DNA of 64,000 bases, from assembly GCA_020205615.1 (NCBI GenBank), contig CM035173.1:51712922-51776921 (forward strand). The letters are read 5' to 3'. A program made the translations under genes and the position numbers. Shown piece by piece: positions 22,162 to 31,944 of the stretch (the stretch's first letter is position 1; each line of letters starts with the position of its first letter). Source of the DNA: Panax quinquefolius. Lineage: Eukaryota; Streptophyta; Magnoliopsida; Apiales; Araliaceae. The notes beneath the pieces were generated by a model. That model searched no databases. It saw nothing but the letters and a program-made list of their open reading frames with translations, and was not told where the DNA came from.

Positions 22162-22208
22162 GCAAAATGCTTCACATATAAATTAATATGACAATGTATT
22201 TTATATAG

Positions 22209-22249
<41 letters not shown>

Positions 22250-22250
22250 A
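22124..22250. repeat. TA and TG microsatellites in element H
   Basis: A (TA)n run at 22124-22158 and a (TA)n(TG)n run at 22208-22250 lie on both sides of a short unique stretch. Element I has a much shorter TA run at the homologous place (63950-63966), so these grew after the copies separated. Confidence 0.9.
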
Positions 22251-23162
22251 TGTATGCGCTAAATAAGATGAGATAAATTAATAATAAACCTCTCAAAGAA
22301 ATTATATTAAGTCATGTTCAAAGATATTTGGAATATCGAACGTCGCCTTTTAGCATGATAAAAATTATAGAGTACTAATTAATTATTATAAGTTTGTTGT
22401 GTCACCGCAAGGCTTGTCTTAATTTTTTGAGATGTTATTTTTATCATATTTGATGCTTATAAAGAAATTGAACAGTGTTGTTTTGTTGTGTCGCCACAAG
22501 GACAATATTTTTCTTTTTAAATATATAGAAGTTCTAGGTTGGTCTTAACTTAGATAATTTTGATTCGAATATGCCACCACTTGATCAAAATAGTCTAAGA
22601 GCAAAATAAAAGGAGTTACATGATGATGTAATTGACAAGAGTTGTCTGTAATACCCCAACTTTTATGAATAAAGAATAGTTTTCTCTAAATATCATTTTG
22701 AATATTATGGTGTGGATTTGATATAATGTTATAGTTGTGGGTAATATTTATAAATTTTGCAAAGTAATCAAGTTGTCATAAAATATTCGTTTGGTCGGGG
22801 AATATTTGTACGACGGCACAATCATTAGTGAATCCCACAACAGAATTATTGTCGGAGTTAGAAAACGACAAAAATATATTTTTATAAAAATAACGGTGAA
22901 AGTTTTACCGTTAACTGTTGAAATACCCTATTGATAAAGTAATGCGAATACGCTGCGTGGTTGCATAGTAGCACGGTATTGTACAATATCTTTGATTATT
23001 GAGCTTACGGAGAAGTCACTCGCTTTTATTCAATTATTGCCACAAGAATTGTTTGACAAGTATCTCATGTTATTGATTCAATTATTGTCACAATATTTTA
23101 TATTATTAAATCAATAATTGAGACAACAAAGTTATTCATATTATTATTTGCATTATTGATGA

Positions 23163-23260
23163 TGTCTAGAAAGTTCTTTTGAGGAAAGGGGTATGGTCTC
23201 CTAATTGCGCGCCAATAAGGAGAAATCCTTATCGGAAAGCCCCCTCTTTCCTGGGAATGA
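23163..23260 (+). promoter_or_regulatory. Conserved U3 block, LTR B
   Basis: This is the direct-orientation copy of the block in G, M and C: GAGGAAAGGGGTATGGTC, then GCGCGCCAATAAGGAG, then ATAAGGAGAAATCCTTAT (stem), then AAAGCCCCCTCTTTCC. It lies about 760 bp upstream of the TATA box. Confidence 0.55.
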
Positions 23261-23460
23261 TCTGGTTGTTAATATTGTGAATTATAAATGATTAATAAAT
23301 ATTTTTAAAAATGTGTTTTGTGAATCCAAGTGAATTGAGATAAATAGAAGGGATTTTTATGAAGTATTTGTTGTAATTTTTGGTTATTATATGGACCCCC
23401 AATTATTTATTTTTGAAAATAATTGATAGAAAGTTATTCAGTATATATATATATATATAT

Positions 23461-23790
23461 ACAGCCGATCAGTTCCGGACTCTCGGACCTGATCAAATTC
23501 GGACCCTATATTTTTTTTATTTTTTTTAAAACAACTAAAAACAAAATTAATATTTTATGGAACTGAAATTTTTCCATAATACAATATTTTGGGCGTGATT
23601 TGGATACCTATACCAAAAAATAATGTATGTATACGCACGCATGCATATACGCATGCACTCTATTTTGTTATACGTATCCAAAACACTGTATTATATAAAA
23701 ATTTCAGTTCTATAAAATATTAAAAAAAAAATTAGTTGTTTTAAAAAAAAAGTCCGTATTTTAAGAAAATCTGGGAGTCCGGATAGGAAC

Positions 23791-23794
<4 letters not shown>
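23461..23794. mobile_element. Fold-back / MITE-like insert in LTR B
   Basis: Long imperfect inverted arms face each other: GGACTCTCGGACCTGATC near the left end against GTTCCTATCCGGACTCCCAG (complement of the right end). The inner arms match well (TTTAAAACAACTAA; TATTTTATGGAACTGAAATT against TATTTTATAGAACTGAAATT), ending in a palindromic centre rich in GCATGC around 23640. TA microsatellites flank both sides, so a TA target duplication cannot be told apart from the repeat. There is no coding capacity; the superfamily is unresolved. Confidence 0.65.
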
Positions 23795-23825
<31 letters not shown>

Positions 23826-24020
23826 ATAAGTTTTATTTTATTAGATTATAAATAAATATATTATATTTTATTTAAAGTTTTTGTTTTATTAGAATATTTT
23901 ATTGCACAGTAATGAATAGTAAAAATCAAATTTCAGAAAATTTTCGCCGGTTGAGCGCCCGTGATGGTTTTACTGTGCATCCGTAATTTTTTTTTTTCAA
24001 ATAGTATCCTGTCATTCTCC

Positions 24021-24030
24021 TATAAATAGG
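24021..24030 (+). promoter_or_regulatory. TATA box of LTR B
   Basis: TATAAATAGG, preceded by CTCC. The following 200 bp, up to the GGTAAGGGATATTATT segment, match the transcribed part of the other gypsy LTRs. Confidence 0.6.
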
Positions 24031-25182
24031 ATGCTTAATTTAGAATTGAAAATCACACCAAAATTAGTGAATTCTTTTTCTATAATATCGAGTGTATTTC
24101 TTCTGAGTTTAAGGAAGCTTTGAGCGTAGAAAATAATATAAGTTTTCTTCAAGAATATCCCCACCCTACCAGTCAGAAATACTCTCCTTTTAAGGTAAGG
24201 GATATTATTTTTGTTCAATATTCATATGAAATAGGAATTTCTTCCATACTCTGTAGTATGTAAGTAATATTATTTCGTTTCAGATTCCGAATTCTACACT
24301 CATTTTGTTAAGTATTGCTTCTATACTCCTTGAAATTAGTAGAATATCTTTGAAATTTGCGCTTTTTTGGTATCGTTTCACAAGAATATTTTTTGAACAT
24401 TCTTGTTAAAGTTTAATTTTTTTATGTCAGGTACTATTCACCCGTGGTACTATTCATGACAAAAAATTGATTTTTTTTTCTGTCTAAATTATTTTTGATA
24501 CAATATTATTCTTGAATTTTACTCCACAAAACAGTATCATGTTGACAATTTGGACATTATTGTATTCTGGATAAGTTAAATTATAAATCTTTAAAATTTA
24601 TCATTACTCTCATTTAATTGAATTCTTATATCATTGTCATCATCCTCATGCTTATATTGTGATGAAAGTCATCTTTGGCCCATAGTGCATAGATGGACTG
24701 TTGATTGGTATGATTATGACCATGGATTATTCGGTATAATTATGACCTGTAATGTTACAAATGATGTGGTAAAAGTCCTCATTGGTCCGTAGTGCATTAA
24801 TGGACAGTTGTTGGCATGATCATGACCATTGGTGATAACACGAATATCCTTGGCCCGTAGTGCATGGATAATTCGTGGATGTGATACTAATGAATATCCT
24901 TGGCCCGTAGTGCATGGATAATTCAGTGTTTTGGATTACTTATTGAGGTGAGTCTCAGCGATAAAATTGATGATAAACTTTTTAAATCATAGAAGATAGT
25001 AGATGTGACGCCCCTAAATTAGGTCCACACGACCCATTCTAAGTCGCTAGATATCATACTATAAAAATCAAATACAAACTTCATTTATACAACTGTTGAA
25101 CTGTCGTGCAGAATACGACCACAGTTAAACTGTGAGTTTTAATACAAATGTATGTAACTCTCATGGTGCCTCGACCACAACC

Positions 25183-25566
25183 TTATAATGGTACTTTATA
25201 TAAAAGTACAAATTCAAAACTGCTTTTAGAAATTAAAATCTTTGGGAAGTGCTCAAGGAAACCTTCGTACATGGGAGGCCATGCGTCTAGGTTATGATAG
25301 ATATCATATGTCCACAGAATTATCCTTGATTGACCTAATAGACCCCAAAGAAAAAAGAGAAGATTACTATCATCTTCTTTCCAATGGTGAGTCTTCTCTT
25401 GACATATAATTATCTCCGTTGTCTCCAAGTGAAAATTATATTTCAAATAAACTCCAAGATTATATAGGTAGTGCTCGTAGATATACTTAGCAAGTGGATG
25501 TGCACAACCCTGTCTTATGATAACACGAGGTTGTATGTCATTAGACATCTTGTATGATAGTGGCAA
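25183..25566 (-). CDS. Unidentified 127-codon open frame in the sense strand of LTR M
   Basis: The frame opens MPLSYKMSNDIQPRVIIRQG and includes CAHPLAKYIYEHYLYNLGVY and KTHHWKEDDSNLLFFLWG. It lies in a segment of M (about 25180-25620) with no counterpart in the other LTRs of the window, which run straight from the terminal segment into the GAGGACT block. It is in the sense direction of the LTR, on the U5 side. I do not recognise the protein; residue composition is less biased than the shadow frames nearby. It may be a fragment of a host gene picked up by the LTR, or chance. Confidence 0.25.
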   Translation of the reverse strand: MPLSYKMSNDIQPRVIIRQGCAHPLAKYIYEHYLYNLGVYLKYNFHLETTEIIICQEKTHHWKEDDSNLLFFLWGLLGQSRIILWTYDIYHNLDAWPPMYEGFLEHFPKILISKSSFEFVLLYKVPL

Positions 25567-26584
25567 AACACCCTTCCAAAGTTGGGTTCACCTCACCCTA
25601 TTCGGTTCACCAAAATTAAATATCAAATGACGTATATAATACGACACACTTATCTAAAGTTCTCAATAAAATTATTTTCATACTATTTAGGAGAACCTCA
25701 ACAAATATGACCACCGCTTCTAATCCTCTTAATACCCCCCGCTTCGACCCAACTACACCTTTATTACCCGAAAGGAACTGTGAAGCAAAAAGGGTGAGCA
25801 CAACTAGCACAAAGAAAGAATATCATGACTAAAGATAATTAAATTATCAATAGCTTTCATCAATAATAAATCAGAGATTTAGAACATATGGTAGATGATA
25901 AAACTTTTCAACCATAGTTGCAGCGGAACGAGCAATCCATTAAAAGAGTCAAATAGACCATAAGATCTATTATCTTCTCCATGTTAAAAGTCCACCAACA
26001 ATGTTTTATCCCTGTAACATCAATCAACAGTTCCTGTCCACAATCATATGAATAACTCATAATCATAATTGTGATTATAAATTCCTCTTAGCACCCAGGA
26101 TGAAGATAATTTTCATCACCTATCTTCACCTGAAACATCAAAAATCATGGTTATACCAAATCACAATTCATGCTCATAATCATACTAATAAATTCATCTT
26201 TGCACTACGACCAAGATATTCATTAACAATTCATCTTTGCACTACAGGCCAAAGACATACAACTATATTTTAAAAGAGTCAAGTAGAGAATGATATCTAC
26301 TATCTTTTACGAATTAAAAGTGTATAATCAATATTTTATCGCTGAGACTCAGCTTAATAAATAATCCACATCATCGAATCATCCCTGCACTATGACCAAG
26401 GATATTCATGTAATCATCAATGGTCATGATTATACCGAATAATCCCTGGTTATAATCATACCAATAACTGTCCATTAATGCACTACGGGCCAATGATAAC
26501 TTTTACCACATCATCTATAACATTACGGGTCATGATTATACCGAATGATCCCTGGTCATAATCATACAAATAAACAGTTCATCA

Positions 26585-26790
26585 ATCAATAGTTCATCTT
26601 TGCACGTAAGCCAAAGATATACAACTGTAAAATCAATAATCAATTGTCCATCTTTGCACGTAAGCCAAAGATATACAACTGTAAAACAAATAATCAATAG
26701 TCCATCTTTGCACATAAGCCAAAGATATACAACTATAAAACCAATAATCAACAGTCCATCTATGCATGTAAGCCAAAGATGACTTTCATC
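26585..26790 (-). repeat. 58-bp tandem repeat in LTR M
   Basis: Four units of ~58 bp contain CATCTTTGCACGTAAGCCAA and AGATATACAACTGTAAAA. They keep frames open on both strands, producing false repetitive ORFs. Confidence 0.9.
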
Positions 26791-27599
26791 ACAATATAAG
26801 CATGAGGATAATGACAATGATATAAACATTAATCAAACGAAATCAAGGATAAATATTAAAGACTTTAAATTTATCCAAATATTATCAATCACTTAATAAA
26901 TTCATAATCTAATATTATTAATATTATAATAATATTTTAATCACTTCTTAAACTTATAAACAATTTATTTTAATTGTTTACACTTTACCAAATAATGCAT
27001 TTAATCATTCAAAAATGCCATACTCATAAGATTTCATCACCGATGATCAAATCACTCATCAAAAATCTGCATATACCTTATATAGGATTTCCAAGCCATA
27101 AACTCTTATTTACCAATTTTTCAACTTCACATAACATATTTAATTCATATGTTCTTAACTAAACCATTTTCATGAAAAATACCAAATCAATCCCAAAAAT
27201 TATTCATTTCAGGGATTTAGCAGAATATAGTCCCATATTGAACATATATTTTTCTCGGAATTTTTAAAATTCATTTACTATTTTTCATATAGCCATGACT
27301 TCCGAATATTTAGATATTTATCATAAATTATACTTTTGTTCAAAAATTCCAAAATTTATAGGGCATACTCTTGTTATATACATGTCCCAATAAAAATTTC
27401 ATCAATTTTAGAGTTAACCACAAGGAGTTATAAGGGTTTACTTTAAAAATAGTCTTTTCCTATAAAATTCATAATTCTTAATCTATACATCCAAAAATCG
27501 CCAATTTTGGAAACAATCTAAAAAACTCATCAAATTATCATTTTAAATTTTTTCAGAATTTTTGAGGGTCAGAAAAATTATGAAACTACAAATGGATTT

Positions 27600-28345
27600 T
27601 CACCCGCCATGCGGTAATCCATGTAGACAGATCATTTCCACAATTTAATAAAGAATGAATACAAAGGATCATTCACCATGCATGCGATAATCCACATGTA
27701 TGTGTTATTCTAATGTAAGAATAAAGAATGGAATAACGTAAGAATTCACCATGCATGAGGTAGTCCACATAGACAGTTATTCCAATGTAATAATAAAGAA
27801 TGGAATAACGTAAGAATTCACCATGCATGCGATAGACCATCGCATGCATGTGTTATTCCAATGTAATAATAAATAATGGAACCAGTCATATGTAATCTGC
27901 AGATGCATGATATTATTCTAATGAATATTAAATAATGGAACCGCATCATGCGTAATCCGCACGCATGTGATATTCCAACGTAATAATAAAGAATGGAACC
28001 CGGTGTCACGCGTAATCCGCATGCATGTGATATTCTAACGAGAATAATAAAGAATGGAACCGTGTCATGCGTAATCTGCATGCATATGATATTCCAATAT
28101 AATAATAAAGAATGAAATAATGTAAGAATTTCACCATGATGCAAAGATTTCAGCATGAAAGGTTATTCCAACATAATAATAAAGAATGGAATAATGTAAG
28201 AATTTCACCATGTATGCGGTATTTAGCATACACAAAGTTATTCCAACATAATAATAAAGAATGGAATAACAAAAGAATTTCACCATGTATACGGTGATCT
28301 CACAGATACAAGTTATTCCAACGAATAATAAGGAATGGAATAACA
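27600..28345 (-). repeat. Hairpin-forming tandem repeats in LTR M
   Basis: Roughly nine units contain AATAATAAAGAATGGAATAA with TTATTCCAA, and CACCATGCATGCGAT palindromic words. This is the same array as in F, E and D. In the element's direction it starts about 200 bp downstream of the TATA box. Confidence 0.75.
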
Positions 28346-28541
28346 ATAGCTCTCTTCATGAATACGAAAGAAATAATACCCCTTACTATAATAATATTAA
28401 TATCCCTTACCTTAGAAAGAAACTGGATATTGGAGTAGAGAGGTAGCAGACTTCTCTTCTTCTTTCTCTCTATATCTTCTCTCTATAATAATTACTCTAT
28501 AGCTTTAGTAAATTGGTGAGAAATGAAGGAAGAATGAGCTT

Positions 28542-28551
28542 CTATTTATAG
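28542..28551 (-). promoter_or_regulatory. TATA box of LTR M
   Basis: CTATAAATAG on the minus strand, followed downstream (28455-28490) by TCTCTCTATA-like pyrimidine-rich sequence on the plus strand. Confidence 0.6.
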
Positions 28552-28919
28552 GAAAATATAGTTTCGATAATTGCACATTTTGGGCTCAAAATATTACAGT
28601 ACAATGCCTTCAACTTTTCTTTCATTTTTAATTTAGTCCTACAAGTATTATCAAACTTGCACCACCTCCCCTAATAGTAAATAATGTGAATCAATAGTAC
28701 AAATATGTGAACAAATAGTTATAATCATGTGAATTAATAGTAATTAATTGCTCATTTATCCGATTAATTACCTGATAACTTCCAGACATCAATTATTATC
28801 GAAATAAATGTCGATTTCCACTAACACTAAGAATTCCAACACAATGGAACTATCAAATTCATCTTTAATCAAAACGAACTTATTCATCATTAATATCATA
28901 ACTCACAATATTTAACAAC

Positions 28920-29020
28920 CAGGTCGTTCCCAAGAAAGAGGGGGCTTTCCGATAAGGATTTCTCCCTATTGGCGCACAATTAGGTGACCAAACCTCTCCT
29001 TGACAGAACTTCTAGACATT
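28920..29020 (-). promoter_or_regulatory. Conserved U3 block, LTR M
   Basis: AAAGAGGGGGCTTTCC, ATAAGGATTTCTCCCTAT and TTAGGTGACCAAACCTCTCC, nearly the same as the G and C copies. One stem base is changed here (TCCTTAT to TCCCTAT). Confidence 0.5.
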
Positions 29021-29404
29021 GTCAATATTACAAATAATAATATGAATAACGTTGTCGTCTCAATTATTGATTTAATAATATAACATATTATGTAGATGAT
29101 ACTGTGACAATAATTGAATCAATAATATGAGAGATGTGATGCAGCAATTACTGTAGCAATAATTGAATATAACTGAGTGACTTCTTACGTAAGCATCAAT
29201 AATCAATACCGTGTGCTACTATGCAACCACGCGTATTACTGTACTTCTATAACCTATTATTTTATGACAACTTGTTTACTTTGATTTTTTTTTCAAATAT
29301 CACCCTTAACTTTAAACTTTTATCAATTTATCCATTTACTAAATAGAATAATTATAAGAAAATTGAATAGTTTCATTTCATAAAATTCAGGGTCTAACAG
29401 TAGG

Positions 29405-29859
29405 TATCATGCTCTACTTGACTCTTCTAATGGATTGCTTGTTCCGCTGCAGTTAAACTTGTTGTTTATTGTACTTTATCAGTTTAACACTGTTGAAGGC
29501 TAACGATAATTTATTCTGCATTATCGTAGTCATAATATTTCTTACTGGGCTAGTTGAGCTCACCCTTTTGCTTTCATTGTTCTTTTCTGGAAATGAGAAC
29601 GTAGTCGGGACTAGTCAGGAAATAGAGTGACGGTCCGAGATGATGGCTATATTAGTCCTCACTATTTTATAAAATAGTGTGATAATAATTATAATGAGGA
29701 CTCCATTTGAGTTTGGATATTGTCTAGAAGACAATATAAGTGTTAAAACTCTCAACTTATGTTTCACGACAGTTGTATAATTAAGTTTGTATTTGTATTC
29801 TGTACCACGTATTTGGTCACTCAGAATGAGTTATGTATCCCTATTTTGGGGGCGTCATA
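29405..29859 (+). mobile_element. 5' LTR of element B, last part
   Basis: It continues the LTR from 25003 (TATCATGCTCTACTTGACTC) and ends CTATTTTGGGGGCGTCATA, a C-to-T variant of the usual CACA end. Without M the LTR of B is about 2.8 kb. Confidence 0.85.
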
Positions 29860-29861
29860 GT

Positions 29862-29873
29862 TGGTATCAAAGC
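29862..29873 (+). other. Primer-binding site of element B
   Basis: TGGTATCAAAGC, two bases after the LTR end. It is the same variant as in element F. Confidence 0.85.
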
Positions 29874-30198
29874 TTAGGGATATGATCCCTGGTTGAGGTT
29901 TGAGGCTAGAACTAGGAAGGGAGAGACGGTAAATCCTTCGCTAGTATGACCTACCTAAGCTTAATTGTTATTTAATGGGTCTGTCAGAATATAGGGATAA
30001 TATGTGGCAAGTCAATTAATCTTTGTTTTGTGGCAGTATTTGAAAATGACATCTGAAAATTAAGAGATGAACTCATATAGAGTTTTAAGTGATGATTCGA
30101 GGAGATTCATTTAAATATTAAATATTGGAGTATAATATTTTGTTATAACAAAGATTTTATTGGGGAGTACTAATTAAGTTATTAAACTTGATTGTAGG

Positions 30199-30740
30199 AT
30201 GTCAGGCGAAGAAGAAATTAGAGATATCCATGTGGTGAGTGAAGAATTAATAGTTGCACTCGAGATAGTCAGCAGAGGTAGCAGCTGAGAGTGAGGAAGA
30301 AGAGGAACCTGAAGGGGATTTATTAGGAGAACTTTATGATCGAAATGTAGAACTGCAAAATCGTATTCATGAGTTAGAAAAGCAGGCTGAAGAACGACAG
30401 GCGGTCTTGGAGCAAAGGGATACAACAATTCAAGATTGTGTTACCTGATATGTGATGCTTGAACAGAAGCACTCTTTGGCAGAGTATAAGATAATAAAGC
30501 TAGAATCTGAGAATTCAAATATTAAGGATCAGCTGAAAGAAGAAACAACTGAACGAGTGAGAATGAAGGATGCATGGGTAAAAGCCACACGATGCGTTGA
30601 TATTGTAGAAAGAGAAGGCTGATCCAAGAAGGCTAAAATAGATCATATGTATTTCTCTTTTGGACAAAGAATTGAGAGAGAACCCAACATCGAAGTTTTG
30701 AATTACCTCCAGCATTGCATAATAACCCCAATTCGATATG
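30199..30740 (+). pseudogene. Accessory acidic/coiled-coil ORF of element B
   Basis: ATG 30199 opens MSGEEEIRDIHVVSEELIVA, shifts frame near 30270, then reads ESEEEEEPEGDLLGELYDRN and QNRIHELEKQAEERQAVLEQ, followed by a TGA. The frame goes on with MLEQKHSLAEYKIIKLESEN and KDQLKEETTERVRMKDA, then a TGA before SKKAKIDHMYFSFGQRIE. The heptad-like Leu/Glu/Lys pattern indicates a coiled coil of over 100 residues. The order (acidic head, coiled coil, KKAK/KRRK basic patch) is the same as in element A at 1024. No known function. Gag normally follows, but in B it is deleted. Confidence 0.55.
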
Positions 30741-30816
30741 GATCGAAGATTAATGATTCAGATCATGGATCAGGAGTACGATGAAGTAGTTGGGGGTAGA
30801 ATATGCCCTATAGCGA

Positions 30817-31340
30817 ATGTCAATTCCAGCAGTAATGATGACACCAAAGGCTATCCCGGACAAGTCAAAGTCGGTGGTTCAAGTAAGAGCGCTTTTCTTG
30901 ACTTCCCAAAAAGCGGGGAACCCGAACAAAGTTATCACAGGTAAGCTAATCATAAATTCTTGCGAAGTCTATACCTTATTCGATACTGGTTCTACCCATT
31001 CTTTTATTTCACCTACTTTCGCTCAACATTTAAATTTGACTCCAGAGATATTAGACTTTGACTTATTTGTTAAAATTCTGTTGGGAGAAACCTTCATTAC
31101 ATTCACTGTTTATAAGTCTTGTTTGATTTAAATCGGTACCCTCACATTACCTGTCGATCTTATCTCTTTGAAAATACTTGCATTTGATGTGATTTTAGGA
31201 ATCGACTAGTTAACTACTCCTCATGCTAAAATTGATTATTTTCGTAAGGTTGTTAGCTTTCATATTCCTAACCAACCTATTATGCAAATTCAAGCAACTA
31301 AACCACTAAAGTCAATCACTGTCATATCAAGCCATAAGTA
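30817..31340 (+). pseudogene. Protease region of element B, joined to the accessory ORF by a gag deletion
   Basis: The frame reads MMTPKAIPDKSKSVVQV (the linker after the zinc knuckles in related copies), NPNKVITGKLIINSCEVYTL and FDTGSTHSFISPTFAQHLNL, with the retropepsin DTG intact, then LDFDLFVKILLGETFI. A TAA at 31129 interrupts it; the next block, TLPVDLISLKILAFDVILGI, has a stop in place of the Trp of DWL. The capsid core and zinc knuckles expected between 30740 and 30817 are missing. The segment ends at ITVISSHK, where an unrelated module begins. Confidence 0.8.
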
Positions 31341-31490
31341 AAGAACCCCGAGCCTTTGGTTGGTAACTTCCTTGTGTGGGATGCACCGAAGCCAGACTCT
31401 CTGTAGGGGACACCGTGAATAACGGTGGAAAGTTGATAGGTATCAATGTGAGGTGCTATCCAAGTCTTGGATGAGAGTCACAGTTTTGAA
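31341..31490 (+). other. Unidentified module in the protease-RT linker of element B
   Basis: Between SSHK and FPDVFPEELPSLPPE the expected linker (AI.LLKNGCQAFLAHV in relatives) is replaced by about 150 bp. Its first ~85 bp, from CCCGAGCCT through ATGCACCGAAGCCAGACTC to GTAGGGGAC, recur in opposite orientation at 54800-54885 next to another protease-RT relic. I do not recognise it. Confidence 0.5.
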
Positions 31491-31494
31491 TGAT

Positions 31495-31944
31495 ATTCTA
31501 TTGTTAATAAATTTCCTGACGTATTCCCCGAAGAACTTCCTAGCCTACCCCCAGAGCGTAAAATCGAATTTTGTATTGACCTTGAACCCGATACAAAACC
31601 CTCAAATATTTCTTTACCCAAAATGAAAGTAACATGTGCCAAAGACGTTGGCTCGAGTTGTTGAAAGATTATGGCCATACCATTCAATACCATCCTAGAA
31701 AAGCGAACGTGGTAGTTGACGCGTTAAGTAGAAGATCGTATGCGGTTATGAGTGCGACGTTGTTAACACAAAGACCCATTTCGTACGACTTACAAAAGAT
31801 GGAGATAGAGTAAAAGACTCCAAGAACCTACATGAAGATAGTGAATATACGATTAGAACCGACTTTAATTGATAAAGTTAAAGCCGCTCAAGCTACAGAC
31901 TCAAAGCTGATGAATGTGAAGAAGAAGGTGCAAAAAGGAGTTAT
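31495..31944 (+). pseudogene. RT start fused to RNase H end in element B
   Basis: The first ~130 bp read KFPDVFPEELPSLPPERKIE and [11 protein letters not shown], the region just before RT. Then, without the RT fingers and palm or the RNase H catalytic core, the frame reads [33 protein letters not shown] and RLEPTLIDKVKAAQATD, the RNase H C-terminus and the linker to integrase. This internal deletion, with a breakpoint near 31637, removes all polymerase catalytic residues. Element C then interrupts the frame at 31945. Confidence 0.8.
31940..31944 (+). repeat. Target-site duplication of element C (left)
   Basis: GTTAT, repeated at 54296-54300 on the far side of element C. Confidence 0.85.

Larger units (their letters stand above)
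19707..22646 (+). mobile_element. Internal region of LARD-like element H (non-coding)
   Basis: This region downstream of the PBS has no gag or pol. It matches element I (62798-64000) in order and sequence: hairpin leader, a block around GGTCTGCGTACCTCGTCTTC, a block around GAGCGCTTGAAGACCC, a block around CACCCTAGGTTTTACC, then CCATAATCAATCCGGGTA and TGTGCATGCT. A conserved non-coding interior with LTR and PBS defines a large retrotransposon derivative that depends on a partner for proteins. A Mutator-like element splits it at 20986-22099, and element B cuts it at 22647. Its continuation is not seen. Confidence 0.7.
22647..25003 (+). mobile_element. 5' LTR of element B, first part
   Basis: It starts TGTAATACCCCAAC; its first ~57 bp match the 3' LTR start of the same element at 54735. 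It contains the conserved U3 block (23163-23260), a fold-back insert (23461-23794), a TATA box (24021) and the U5 tandem repeat (24640-24930). It stops at 25003, where solo LTR M is inserted, and continues at 29400. TTGTC precedes it, but its partner duplication is not in the window because the 3' LTR is truncated. Confidence 0.85.
25004..29399 (-). mobile_element. Solo LTR M inside the 5' LTR of element B
   Basis: It begins TGTGACGCCCC and ends GGTCTAACA (reversed termini). Flanks are GTAGA (24999-25003) and GTAGG (29400-29404), a 5-bp duplication with one change; solo LTR G keeps GTAGATATCATGCTC at the equivalent place, so the right copy mutated. At 4396 bp it is longer than its relatives, with an extra segment at 25180-25620, a partial internal duplication (25940-26270 against 26275-26790) and a 58-bp tandem repeat. 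Its 26900-27400 part matches D (46400-46900), so M and D are sister copies in opposite orientation. Confidence 0.88.

Noticed and set aside
26536..26829. Repetitive 97-codon minus-strand open frame (YLWLTCKDG units)
   Set aside because: It is the translation of the 58-bp tandem repeat of LTR M; the complementary strand is also open.
27600..28345. Regularly spaced repeats that could be taken for a CRISPR array
   Set aside because: The units are diverged LTR minisatellites with no unique spacers, in a plant retrotransposon.
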